Assembly: GCA_016839865.1 (NCBI GenBank)
Contig: JAEOTN010000186.1
Coordinates: 1 to 20,226 of the forward strand
Source of the DNA: Promethearchaeota archaeon
GTDB lineage: Archaea > Asgardarchaeota > Lokiarchaeia > Sigynarchaeales > MK-D1
DNA: 20,226 nt
Reading direction: 5' to 3'
Under the pieces are notes generated by a model. That model did not search any database. It was given only the letters and a program-made list of their open reading frames with translations, and was not told the origin of the DNA. How positions within the stretch are numbered: the stretch's first letter is position 1; each line of letters starts with the position of its first letter. Shown here piece by piece: positions 8,735-15,905 of this stretch. A program made the translations under genes and the position numbers.

Positions 8735-9079
8735 ATGAGTATAGAGGACACTTTTGAACAACTATTTGACTATTACCGTTCAGATTCGTCAGTTCGTGCG
8801 ATGTTTAAGGATCAAAATCTGAATATTTCAGTGAAGTTTGGTGATACGAAAAGGAAGTTTACTGTAAAAATTCAACAAGATAAATCTATTATTCTAGAAC
8901 CAGACTCGTCCTTAGATAAACCAGATATTAAAATAAGGATCAAATCAGAACACCTGTTAACTGAATTAGTTAACGGAGAACTTCCTGTGCCTGCGCAATT
9001 TGCAAAAGGCAGAATCATGATAACCAAAGGATTTGTGAAGATCGCAAAAATTTATCGAAAATATGTGAAAGAAGACTAG
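8735..9079 (+). CDS. SCP2-like sterol/lipid-carrier domain protein
   Basis: This is a single-domain protein of 114 residues resembling the SCP2 sterol-carrier fold, which binds hydrophobic ligands such as fatty acyl chains. The alternating strand pattern KRKFTVKIQQDKSIILEP is followed by KPDIKIRIKSEHLLTELVNGEL and then FAKGRIMITKGFVKIAKIYRKY. This is the usual SCP2 signature of D-x-x-I/L ... G-x-L ... F-x-x-G-x-I/L-x-I-x-G. There is no signal or membrane segment. AAAGGGAT lies a few bases before ATG 8735 and supports that start. The gene converges with the MazG-like gene, and their stop codons share CTAG. In prokaryotes such proteins are often in lipid or acyl-CoA metabolism, but no such partner is adjacent here. 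The ligand is unknown. Confidence 0.78.
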   Translation: MSIEDTFEQLFDYYRSDSSVRAMFKDQNLNISVKFGDTKRKFTVKIQQDKSIILEPDSSLDKPDIKIRIKSEHLLTELVNGELPVPAQFAKGRIMITKGFVKIAKIYRKYVKED

Positions 9080-9411
9080 TGCCATTCTCGTTGATGATTG
9101 ATTTTTTCTTTGTTACGAAATGCAGTTTCTAAATCTATATCATATCGATTAGCAATCGCACATAGATAAATGAGAATATCCGCGAGTTCTTCTTCGATGG
9201 AACCAAACTTTGAATTTGTATCAATTTTTATTCCTACTTGCTTGCGAATCGCTTTGAATAATTCTCCCACTTCTTCTCCCAACATTAAACATTTATCTTG
9301 AACAGACTGCTCAGAAAATCCTCGTTCTTTTTCTAGATTCACAACATATGCTTGGTAATCTGCAAGAGTGGGATTTGATTTTAGAACTGGCATAGGTAGA
9401 ATAAAGTTCAT
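9076..9411 (-). CDS. MazG-like nucleotide pyrophosphohydrolase
   Basis: This protein of 111 residues has the all-alpha NTP pyrophosphohydrolase (MazG/dUTPase-2-like) fold. The metal-binding pattern is visible as EEVGELFKAI (near 46-55) followed by EEELADILIYLCAIA (near 73-87), giving the ExxE...ExxxD arrangement that holds magnesium. Such enzymes convert NTPs or dNTPs to the monophosphate and remove non-canonical or excess nucleotides. The length is typical of single-domain members. The start used is ATG 9411; ATG 9393 (residue 7) is possible. The stop TAG overlaps the stop of the converging SCP2-like gene through a four-base CTAG. The exact nucleotide substrate is not predictable. Confidence 0.85.
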   Translation of the reverse strand: MNFILPMPVLKSNPTLADYQAYVVNLEKERGFSEQSVQDKCLMLGEEVGELFKAIRKQVGIKIDTNSKFGSIEEELADILIYLCAIANRYDIDLETAFRNKEKINHQREWH

Positions 9412-9442
9412 TCATTTATCAAAAATTCTGAATAGGAAACGC

Positions 9443-9450
9443 TTTAAATA
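9443..9450 (+). promoter_or_regulatory. TATA box before the broken zinc-ribbon gene
   Basis: TTTAAATA, preceded by a purine-rich AGGAAACGC that could act as a BRE, ends 27 bases before ATG 9478. GGAG at 9471-9474 would serve as ribosome-binding site. The gene therefore keeps a plausible promoter despite its disrupted frame. Confidence 0.4.
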
Positions 9451-9477
9451 TCATTTATCGAATTATATTTGGAGAAA

Positions 9478-9793
9478 ATGGATAAGCGAGAAGTATTTTA
9501 TTGCCCATATTGTGGTGAAAAAATGGGCGAAGATGAAAAATTTTGCATGAAATGAGGTCGTTGCGAATGAATTTGGAAGGATTTCTGAAAATCACTTATT
9601 TCCTCCAGCTCCTGAAAATCCTCCTACAGGTTTTGAATCTAACACGTACAGCTACCAAAATTCAGATCCAAATTACCAATATCGACCAGAACAACAGCGA
9701 ACACAAACCTCTGGCAGAGCCATACGCTCAATATGTTCTTGTGTCCTTTGTATCATTGTTAATGTTATTTGGATAATTATTCGATTCGCATGA
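9478..9793 (+). pseudogene. Frameshifted zinc-ribbon / proline-rich / membrane-anchor protein
   Basis: The first frame starts at ATG 9478 and reads 25 residues forming three quarters of a zinc ribbon: C9-P-Y-C12-G ... F-C23-M-K. The codon where the fourth ligand is expected (9553-9555) is TGA. The +1 frame opens exactly there (9551) and continues for 80 codons to TGA at 9791-9793. It encodes a polar Pro/Asn/Tyr/Gln-rich linker (PPAPENPPTGF) and a hydrophobic C-terminal segment (VLCIIVNVIWIII). Zinc ribbon, low-complexity linker and membrane anchor together make a common archaeal domain order, so the two halves were probably one gene broken by a small indel. A five-base loss between AATG repeats would explain it and would restore a Cys. 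Sequencing error, a Sec codon or programmed frameshifting cannot be excluded. Confidence 0.6.
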
Positions 9794-9797
9794 GTGC

Positions 9798-10565
9798 TTA
9801 GCTTTTTAGAAATTTCTTAACATAGGGAAGAACTACACCTTTTCGATAGTGCACATCATGTCCTGCATTGGAAAACAGTATTGCTTTTGCATTCTTCATC
9901 TTGTCCGCAATCTCGACGAGATGAGGATAAGGGTTCCATTCGTCTTTTTCTCCCGCATAAAATAAAAATGGTATATCAAGATCAGGAAGATGTTGATCCA
10001 CATCATTAAATAAATCATCGCTGTTCATCCATGCATTGATCACGTCATAATCCATTTCTCTTAATCTCTTTTCTCCTTCTGGAGTGATTTTATCACCTCG
10101 TTCTATCAAATAAGTAATTAATCCATCAGCTCCATCTTGAAGCAGTTCTTTTACATGTTCTTGTCGCTTCAAACTTTCATCTGTATATTTTTGAGGGTAA
10201 GCTCCTCCAATAATGAAGCTAAGAAATCGTTCGGGATAATAACGCGATAACCAAAATGCAATAGTTCCACCCATTGAGTAACCCCAACAATGCGCTTTCG
10301 TAATTTTTAAATCATTCATGACCGCTATTATATCAGAAGAAAAATCTTTTGCAAGATAAGACTTCGAATCGATAGGTTTATCACTTTGCCCATGTCCTCG
10401 TAAATCCACTAAAACGAGCATGTACTCATTTTTTAATGCATTAATATAATCAGGCCCATACCACTCTAGGTAACTCCCCATACTTGCATGAATCATTACA
10501 ATGGGTGTTCCTTTTCCTTCTACGACATAATGTACCTTTACTCCATCATTATTCACAATTGGCAT
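9798..10565 (-). CDS. Alpha/beta-fold hydrolase
   Basis: This 255-residue soluble protein is of the alpha/beta hydrolase superfamily (AB hydrolase-1 type). The oxyanion-hole region MIHASMGSYLEW lies at 24-35 and the segment DLRGHGQSDKP at 54-64. The nucleophile elbow is GYSMGG with Ser97, the likely acid is Asp208 (AGEKDEW) and the base is His236 (NAGHDVHY), so the triad is complete. A cap region sits around 120-190. There is no signal peptide. CAGGAG a few bases before ATG 10565 supports the start. Members include esterases, lactonases and C-C hydrolases, and the reaction cannot be narrowed further. It differs in type from the HSL-like esterase at 340-1269, so the two are not recent duplicates. 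Confidence 0.9.
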   Translation of the reverse strand: MPIVNNDGVKVHYVVEGKGTPIVMIHASMGSYLEWYGPDYINALKNEYMLVLVDLRGHGQSDKPIDSKSYLAKDFSSDIIAVMNDLKITKAHCWGYSMGGTIAFWLSRYYPERFLSFIIGGAYPQKYTDESLKRQEHVKELLQDGADGLITYLIERGDKITPEGEKRLREMDYDVINAWMNSDDLFNDVDQHLPDLDIPFLFYAGEKDEWNPYPHLVEIADKMKNAKAILFSNAGHDVHYRKGVVLPYVKKFLKS

Positions 10566-10695
10566 GATGGTTAGGACTCCTGTATTTTCATTTTTTATTT
10601 TGTTCTCCTATTTAACAAAGGGAAAAATTTTTTATCACTTTGGTCAAAACACGATTTTGGTCCTTGTCATTTTATCTTTTACTTTGTCAAATTTA

Positions 10696-11358
10696 TTATT
10701 TCTTTGCAGAAGGTAAAAAGATCGAACAAAGAAATATTGCTACGATTATGGATATGGTTCCGCCCCATTCCCAAGGTGCAAAATCATGAAAGTCTATTTG
10801 ATTTCGGACAGGTAATAGAAATAGCAGAATCCAGAAAAGTAGAACTTGACCAACGCTTAAAGATATGAAGAGAAGTGATCGTTTCTCCTTTATATTTCGC
10901 TGAAAAATCCCAAATCCTAACCACAACATAAAAAATCCAAGAGATAATGATACATATGCGATTGCAGCGAATATATCATGAATGGGTTGAATTTTATCAT
11001 GGAATATACCAATAAAACCAAAAGTAATCGTTCCGAGAATCCATAGAGACAGATTTGCTAAGGAATATACTTTGGGAAATCCCTGGAGTCGATGATAATA
11101 ATTTAAAAAGACAGGAATTAATCCCATACTCGTTAAAATAAATCCTACGTCAAAAATAATACAACCATATGGATTTCTAGTTGGGTCTCCCAACGCGGAA
11201 ATCCATGTATCCCGAAAATCAAATTGTTCCGGAAAAATAATACCTGAAATCACCAGTGCTAAAATGAATATCCCTAACAATCCTAGAGAAAAGAAAGTGT
11301 ATGTTCTCTTAGATGATTTACCTCTCAGAAATCCTAAAAAAGACTCTTTATGCTTCAC
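10696..11358 (-). CDS. DUF998-like polytopic membrane protein
   Basis: This is a 220-residue integral membrane protein with about six hydrophobic segments. A short basic N-terminus precedes the first helix (about 22-42). The loop WISALGDPTRNPYGCIIFD (about 52-70) and the later HDKIQPIHDIFAAIAYVSLSLGF (about 120-142) match the pattern of DUF998 proteins, which have a conserved ISxLG...N...F motif after helix 1 and a conserved His in a mid-protein segment. Function is unknown for most of the family. The gene lies on the same strand as, and 60 bases downstream of, the small GTPase gene, so the two could be co-transcribed. No enzymatic motif was recognised. The family call rests on motif resemblance. 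Confidence 0.6.
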   Translation of the reverse strand: MKHKESFLGFLRGKSSKRTYTFFSLGLLGIFILALVISGIIFPEQFDFRDTWISALGDPTRNPYGCIIFDVGFILTSMGLIPVFLNYYHRLQGFPKVYSLANLSLWILGTITFGFIGIFHDKIQPIHDIFAAIAYVSLSLGFFMLWLGFGIFQRNIKEKRSLLFISLSVGQVLLFWILLFLLPVRNQIDFHDFAPWEWGGTISIIVAIFLCSIFLPSAKK

Positions 11359-11418
11359 ACTAGCTCAAGATCGTGTATTTCCCACACGAAAAAAATGTTG
11401 TTAACTATGATTCCATTT

Positions 11419-12036
11419 CTATGACGGGAGAGTATATCCTAGAGGATTAGTAGGTTGTGATGTTTTTTGTTGGTTTTTGTACTGATACATTTCTCTGACA
11501 ATCGTTTGAATAAGATCATCAATCATTATTCCGTCTTTGGTAGAAATTAAGAAGTGAACCTTTATTCCTAGCTCTTGCTTTAGAGCTCTTACATTGTTCT
11601 CAATAGTAGGATACATTCCTTCTTTTACTAAATCAAATTTTGAACCTACTAAGTATATAGGTGTTCCTGGAGAAACGTTTTCTCTCCACATCCTTAGCCA
11701 ATCAGGGAGATGCATAGCCGACTGAAATCGCGTGACGTCGTAAAGTACAACTCCTCCGTCTGCTCCCTGCATATAGGCGGGTAACATGAAACGAAATCGA
11801 TCTTCACCCCCCAGATCCCACACTGTAACATCTACCGGAATTGTATTAATTTCATCTATGCGTAAATCTAAATGAATTAACGAGAAATCGATACCGATTG
11901 TCATCTTTGTAACAGGGTTGAAATGTCCAGTTGCAAGTCGCTCAACTAAGGTTGTTTTTCCGACTCCGCCATCCCCAAGAACGCAAAACTTATAGGCGTA
12001 TGTAGACTGGGATTTTTGCTGATTTGCTTCCATCAC
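11419..12036 (-). CDS. Divergent Ras/Rab-like small GTPase
   Basis: This 205-residue Ras-superfamily GTPase has G1 GDGGVGKTT (21-29), switch-I Thr46 in TKMTIGIDF, G3 WDLGGEDRF (73-81), G4 GSKFDLV (131-137) and G5 STKDG (165-169). Such proteins switch between GDP and GTP forms, and in Asgard archaea they are numerous. The G3 motif has GGE where Ras and Rab have GQE, so the usual catalytic glutamine is a glycine. G4 has SKFD instead of NKxD. Slow intrinsic hydrolysis and altered base contacts are therefore expected. There is no C-terminal cysteine, hence no prenylation site; the tail is polar (NQQKTSQPTNPLG). Start is GTG 12036 or the adjacent ATG 12033, with AAGGAATGA upstream. A DUF998-like membrane protein follows. 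Confidence 0.9.
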   Translation of the reverse strand: MMEANQQKSQSTYAYKFCVLGDGGVGKTTLVERLATGHFNPVTKMTIGIDFSLIHLDLRIDEINTIPVDVTVWDLGGEDRFRFMLPAYMQGADGGVVLYDVTRFQSAMHLPDWLRMWRENVSPGTPIYLVGSKFDLVKEGMYPTIENNVRALKQELGIKVHFLISTKDGIMIDDLIQTIVREMYQYKNQQKTSQPTNPLGYTLPS

Positions 12037-12162
12037 TGGTCATTCCTTATACTTCGTTTATTCACTGGTATATCAAAGGTTCTATGATACTTAATTTCTG
12101 TAGCTCGTAAATATCTATTGCGAGTGAATGATTGTTTCTTTTGCTAATGTAAAAAAAACCAA

Positions 12163-12170
12163 TTTATATA
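12163..12170 (+). promoter_or_regulatory. TATA box for the flavin-reductase-like gene
   Basis: TTTATATA follows an A-rich stretch ending in ACCAA that fits a BRE. A start of transcription about 25-28 bases later (near 12190) leaves a leader of about 20-30 bases before GTG 12210 or ATG 12219. Confidence 0.5.
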
Positions 12171-12209
12171 TCTTCTACTTAAAAATCATCAATGTAATTA
12201 CTAAATCTA

Positions 12210-12752
12210 GTGGATATCATGAAAGACAAAATAACACCAAATTCAGATTTGTATCCCAATCCCGTTGCACTAATATCATCAAAATTCAAAGATAAAGAGT
12301 CTATTGTTACCCTTGCTTGGGTGGGAACTGTATGTAGTAATCCTCCAATGGTCTCAATATCCATACGCCCATCACGTTTTTCTCATGAATTAGTCAAGAA
12401 GTCAGGTGAGTTTGTCATCAATATCCCAACTACCTCCATGGTTAAGCAAATCAATATGTGTGGGTCAAAATCAGGAAGGGATTCGGATAAATGGAGTATA
12501 AGTGGCTTTACTAGGCAACTCAGTGAGACTGTCACTGTCCCATGTATTGCAGAATGCCCCGTGAATATGGAATGCAAAGTAAAACACATTCATTCTCTTG
12601 GATCTCATGATATGTTTGTTGCAGAAGTCACATCCGTACATAAAGATTCTAATTGGGAGGAGAAAGATGGTGAAATGATAGTTTTTGCTAGAGGTATAGG
12701 GGGGAGTTATGGAAAGGTTGATCGATTTTTACTGACAAATGAAGATTTCTGA
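12210..12752 (+). CDS. Flavin-reductase-like FMN-binding split-barrel protein
   Basis: This 180-residue protein is of the flavin reductase-like domain family (FMN-binding split barrel). The N-terminal strand pattern PNPVALISSKF is followed by NIVTLAW-type sequence (ESIVTLAWVGTVCSNPPMVSISIRPSRFSHELVKKSGEF in outline). NIPTTSMVKQINMCGSKSGRDSDKW then matches the family's substrate/flavin-proximal loop. These proteins bind FMN and either reduce flavins with NAD(P)H or act as small flavoprotein oxidoreductases. Length is normal for single-domain members and there is no signal peptide. GTG 12210 and ATG 12219 are both possible starts. The acyltransferase-like membrane gene follows at once, either overlapping it or, with the start preferred here, 76 bases away from its own promoter. 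Confidence 0.87.
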   Translation: MDIMKDKITPNSDLYPNPVALISSKFKDKESIVTLAWVGTVCSNPPMVSISIRPSRFSHELVKKSGEFVINIPTTSMVKQINMCGSKSGRDSDKWSISGFTRQLSETVTVPCIAECPVNMECKVKHIHSLGSHDMFVAEVTSVHKDSNWEEKDGEMIVFARGIGGSYGKVDRFLLTNEDF

Positions 12753-12795
12753 ATTGAAATGCGACAAAAACAACGTACAAAGACATGAAATAAAG

Positions 12796-12804
12796 CTATA
12801 TATA
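12796..12804 (+). promoter_or_regulatory. TATA box supporting a near-leaderless start at 12829
   Basis: CTATATATA is centred about 30 bases before ATG 12829. This is the spacing expected for a leaderless or nearly leaderless archaeal transcript. It argues that the downstream membrane protein starts at 12829 and not at the ATG 12739 that overlaps the preceding gene. Confidence 0.45.
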
Positions 12805-12828
12805 CCTCCTATTACATCTTTTTACTTA

Positions 12829-14052
12829 ATGGAGCAACAAAATCGTCCTAGATTGATTGGATTAGATATTTTCCGAGGATTCCTAATTTATATGATGATT
12901 TTTCTTCATAATTTAGATTCCTTCACTGGAAATCTTGCTGATATTGAGACTAGTGGAGGAATAGCTAGTATAATTGGCAAATTTATTGGTCGTTGGGGTG
13001 TCTTCTTCTTTATAATAACAGGATTTGCAAACTCGCTAAGCCTTTACCGAAAATATGAAAAACCAGAAGTAAAGACTGGTAGAATTCTCCTAAAAACTCT
13101 AATAAAAGTAATGATTTTAATTGTTTTCGATAGAGTGCTAGCGATTTTATTTTCAGGAGAATCCCAAGGTGGAGGAATATATAATTTCAATGAGGGTCCC
13201 GTAACAATTGGAATCCTCTTAGGGTTCATCAAAGACGGAGTATATCATCCTCCAATGCTTTACGATGTTTACTTCAATCAATCTGCAGTCATAGCAATTG
13301 CTTACATAACTCTGATATTGACCCTAATTGAGGTATCAATGTTTAGGAAAGGAAATAACCAAAAGAAATTTTCTAATTTGATTGTATTAGGTTCGATAGC
13401 ATTATTTATCTTAATTGTATCCCCTTTTGCTGTGAGATATTTGCGTCCATTATGGGTGAATGCACTTCTCGGGGAAAATCACGGTGTTGCATTCATCTTG
13501 GGGATCCTGGTTGGTGACATCCATCCATTATTGCCAAATATGGGTTTTGCATTTGTTGGAGCATTTTTAGGTTTAGCCTTTAAAATGAGAATTCCTCGAA
13601 AACCTATTGTAATTTATGGCTCGATTTTTGCAGCAATCTCTGCTGTCATTGGGATAATTGGATATATTATAAAAGGGGATATTCCCTATGAATATAGCTA
13701 CCAAACTGCTCCGGGACGTGCAATGTGGTTATTATTAGCTGTAATGATGATTCCGACTCTATTTATATACTATTTCGAGTTTGAACCTCGCAACAAAAAG
13801 CCAAATCTGTTTGAATTATCCCTTCAACGATTTGGTAAAGTGTCTCTTACTTTGTATCTATTAGAGAGTTTCATCGTGGAACTAGCATTGATAGGTATGA
13901 GTTTGATTTTTCCACTGTCAGATTATTTAGCTCTTCTTGCAGTATTTGGAGTAATTATGATTGCTTTGATAAGTCTATTACTGCGATTGTGGGAAAAAGG
14001 TAACTATGCTGGTTCTGCTGAATGGTTAGTTAAAAAAGCTACAAGTTTTTAG
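12829..14052 (+). CDS. Polytopic membrane acyltransferase-like protein (HGSNAT/DUF1624-type)
   Basis: This 407-residue integral membrane protein has about ten to twelve hydrophobic segments. Directly after the start it reads RPRLIGLDIFRGFLIYMMIF followed by LHNL. The R-L-x-x-L-D-x-x-R-G-x-x-x-x-x-M-x-x-x-H pattern is typical of heparan-alpha-glucosaminide N-acetyltransferase-like (DUF1624) and related acyltransferase-3-fold proteins. These move acyl groups across or at the membrane, with the first-helix histidine implicated. The C-terminal region (QRFGKVSLTLYLLESF) also resembles the family. I prefer ATG 12829, just before the conserved motif and about 30 bases after a TATA box. A longer frame from ATG 12739 adds 30 poorly hydrophobic residues and overlaps the flavin-reductase-like gene. 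The acceptor and donor are unknown, and a related DUF418-type family is the main alternative. Confidence 0.75.
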   Translation: MEQQNRPRLIGLDIFRGFLIYMMIFLHNLDSFTGNLADIETSGGIASIIGKFIGRWGVFFFIITGFANSLSLYRKYEKPEVKTGRILLKTLIKVMILIVFDRVLAILFSGESQGGGIYNFNEGPVTIGILLGFIKDGVYHPPMLYDVYFNQSAVIAIAYITLILTLIEVSMFRKGNNQKKFSNLIVLGSIALFILIVSPFAVRYLRPLWVNALLGENHGVAFILGILVGDIHPLLPNMGFAFVGAFLGLAFKMRIPRKPIVIYGSIFAAISAVIGIIGYIIKGDIPYEYSYQTAPGRAMWLLLAVMMIPTLFIYYFEFEPRNKKPNLFELSLQRFGKVSLTLYLLESFIVELALIGMSLIFPLSDYLALLAVFGVIMIALISLLLRLWEKGNYAGSAEWLVKKATSF

Positions 14053-14065
14053 GGATTATACTGAT

Positions 14066-14902
14066 TCATGTTTCTGATAGAAAGGAAGCTACCATCATTC
14101 CGTAATATGTTGGGGTGCTCCTAACTAATAATTGCCCCTTAAAATTCGAATCGGTTGACAAAATTCCTTGCAACATTAAAAATCCTGAATAACCACAACA
14201 AAGCGCTTTTTTTAAGATATCTAAGTTGTCTTCAGTAAAGAGTACTGTTTGATTTAATCCTATCCACTTCTCAAAGAGCTTATCTACTTTCTCTGCTTCT
14301 TTATAATATCCATATGGTCCCTCTTTCTGATGAGTGTGGGAAAGATCTGCACTAATTAAAACAATTACACGCTTATTATGTGAATTAATGAAGTTTCCAA
14401 TATTTTCTCCTAACACCTTTGCACAATCTTGAAATTCACTTGTTGGATTGTATCTATTCATGGGTTGGGATAAAAATGTGTATTTGGACTTGGGCAGATT
14501 TCGAAGAAACCATAAGGGGACAGATTCCCCCCACCGTAATGGAATTGAAACTCCTTGAGAATATGCAGTAATTTTACTTATTGGTTGTTTGTTGGACTGT
14601 AAATATGTGTGTAATTCCTCTGTAAATTCTAAGTCTATGTCAACCTGGATTTGATACTTCTGGTATTCACCTTCCCATTCCGCAGTACCTTGCGCTGATT
14701 TATTGATATAGATACCAAAATTGTTTGATAATGAAATTCCGTGAGGTGATGTAACTAAAATCACATCAGGATTCAGGATTGCGATATTATTTGCTACTTG
14801 AATCATAGCCTGATGGAGTTCATATCTTCCATCCTTGTGTGAAGGTAGTGCATCTAGAATCAAAGCTCCATGTGGTACAATAAATGCCGCTGAAAGAACC
14901 AT
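14066..14902 (-). CDS. LigB-family class III extradiol dioxygenase homologue
   Basis: This 278-residue protein resembles the LigB catalytic-subunit fold of class III extradiol ring-cleavage dioxygenases and the related MEMO/DODA proteins. Histidine motifs stand where non-haem iron ligands are expected: VPHG (His11), TSPHG (His54) and SADLSHTH (184-191, His189/His191). Dioxygenases of this fold cleave catechol-type rings next to the hydroxyls, whereas MEMO-type members have other roles. The protein is soluble, with no signal peptide. The start is ATG 14902. It lies 65 bases downstream of the AAC(3)-like gene on the same strand; that gap contains several T tracts on the coding strand, so co-transcription is possible but not certain. 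No aromatic-degradation genes are nearby, so a catabolic role is unsupported. Confidence 0.8.
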   Translation of the reverse strand: MVLSAAFIVPHGALILDALPSHKDGRYELHQAMIQVANNIAILNPDVILVTSPHGISLSNNFGIYINKSAQGTAEWEGEYQKYQIQVDIDLEFTEELHTYLQSNKQPISKITAYSQGVSIPLRWGESVPLWFLRNLPKSKYTFLSQPMNRYNPTSEFQDCAKVLGENIGNFINSHNKRVIVLISADLSHTHQKEGPYGYYKEAEKVDKLFEKWIGLNQTVLFTEDNLDILKKALCCGYSGFLMLQGILSTDSNFKGQLLVRSTPTYYGMMVASFLSET

Positions 14903-14967
14903 GCTAATTATAACTCATTCAAGTAAAAGAAAAAATTTTGGAAAAAGAAACGTAATCCCAATAGATC

Positions 14968-15816
14968 TTATTTTCGGTTTTTTTTCATCCAGCTTGCTGC
15001 AAAATCAATCAGATCGTCTTGATTCAGCAATATAGCGGTAGCCTGTCCCACTTTTCCTCGAGCATAGTTTATTGACTCTTCAAAAGTTTTGCCAATCTCC
15101 ATGAAATCTTCATCATTCCATCCTTTTTCCTCCCAAACAACCCAAATCCGTTTACCATCTTTCATGATGGCTGAACCTGTTGTTACTATCTTTGCCCCTG
15201 GGAAATCTGCCAAAATTTCCGCAATATGCAATGAGGTGTTGTTGTTGTGGTCAACACCTACTAACATAACTTTTCCTTTAAGTTGATATAACCGGCCTAA
15301 GGGGGAATTCAATCCGAAAGCAGGTGTAAGTGGGTGGTCTGCAGTAATCGCTTCAGCATGCTTTCCCCATGCAGCAAAGGATACTTGGGGGTGATTACTG
15401 CGAAAAACATCAGGAAAATGTAGGAAAGTTTCAACAATTTTTCCCATCCCCCGAGTTGGGGTGATTTTGGGATCATACGCTGGCATCTGTTCTCGAATTA
15501 TCGGTTTCCATGAGTCTGGTACGGGTGGGTGCTGCCAATCCTTCGGATCACTATTGTCCGATGAATGGGTTGGCATAATAAGCGTCCCTCTTTTAGTTAT
15601 GGTCTCCATTAATGCCTCTATCACAGGAACTGGACCACCGGGAATCCATCCAATCTTACTTAAGGAACTGTGAACCACAACATTCTCCCCCTCGTTTAAC
15701 CCTAGCTTTCTAAAATCATTTATCAGTTGCGATTTTAGAATGGGGTGTTTACTATTATCCACAACCTTTCCTTCTTTCTCTGCAAACATTTTACTTACTA
15801 TTGGAAGCTTTTTCAA
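14968..15816 (-). CDS. AAC(3)-family (antibiotic_NAT) N-acetyltransferase
   Basis: This 282-residue protein closely follows the aminoglycoside N(3)-acetyltransferase family pattern: VVHSSLSKIGWIPGG (47-61), GTLIMPTHSS (77-86), DPKDWQHPPVP (90-100) and PTRGMGKIVETF (120-131). Further on are SNHPQVSFAAWG (140-151) and LVGVDHNNNTSLHIAE (185-200). Family members transfer acetyl or other acyl groups from acyl-CoA to an amine. AAC(3) enzymes inactivate aminoglycosides, while several homologues act in natural-product or small-molecule metabolism, so resistance is not implied. The length is normal and the family core complete. The first start is TTG 15816; ATG 15789 (residue 10) is an alternative, and neither has a clear ribosome-binding site. 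The LigB-like gene follows on the same strand. Confidence 0.9.
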   Translation of the reverse strand: MKKLPIVSKMFAEKEGKVVDNSKHPILKSQLINDFRKLGLNEGENVVVHSSLSKIGWIPGGPVPVIEALMETITKRGTLIMPTHSSDNSDPKDWQHPPVPDSWKPIIREQMPAYDPKITPTRGMGKIVETFLHFPDVFRSNHPQVSFAAWGKHAEAITADHPLTPAFGLNSPLGRLYQLKGKVMLVGVDHNNNTSLHIAEILADFPGAKIVTTGSAIMKDGKRIWVVWEEKGWNDEDFMEIGKTFEESINYARGKVGQATAILLNQDDLIDFAASWMKKNRK

Positions 15817-15905
15817 TAAAATTTCTCTAAAATCGCATAACGATGCAACATAAAATATCTAGATAACTTATGGGATAGGAACAAAAATCCAAATTCATTT
15901 TTATA

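Noticed and set aside
9368..9550. 60-codon plus-strand frame over the MazG start and into the zinc-ribbon gene
   Set aside because: It overlaps a well-supported minus-strand gene and then the zinc ribbon in another frame; its translation shows no family features.
9543..9776. 77-codon frame inside the broken zinc-ribbon gene
   Set aside because: It lies in a different frame from both the zinc ribbon and the proline-rich/membrane part, which explain the region better.
10640..10670. Repeated TTTGGTC in the gap before the alpha/beta hydrolase
   Set aside because: Only two short direct copies with no symmetry or conserved spacing; likely chance in T-rich sequence.
12739..12828. N-terminal 30 codons of the longest acyltransferase-like frame as coding
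   Set aside because: They overlap the preceding gene, do not resemble the family N-terminus and contain the likely TATA box; kept only as an alternative start.
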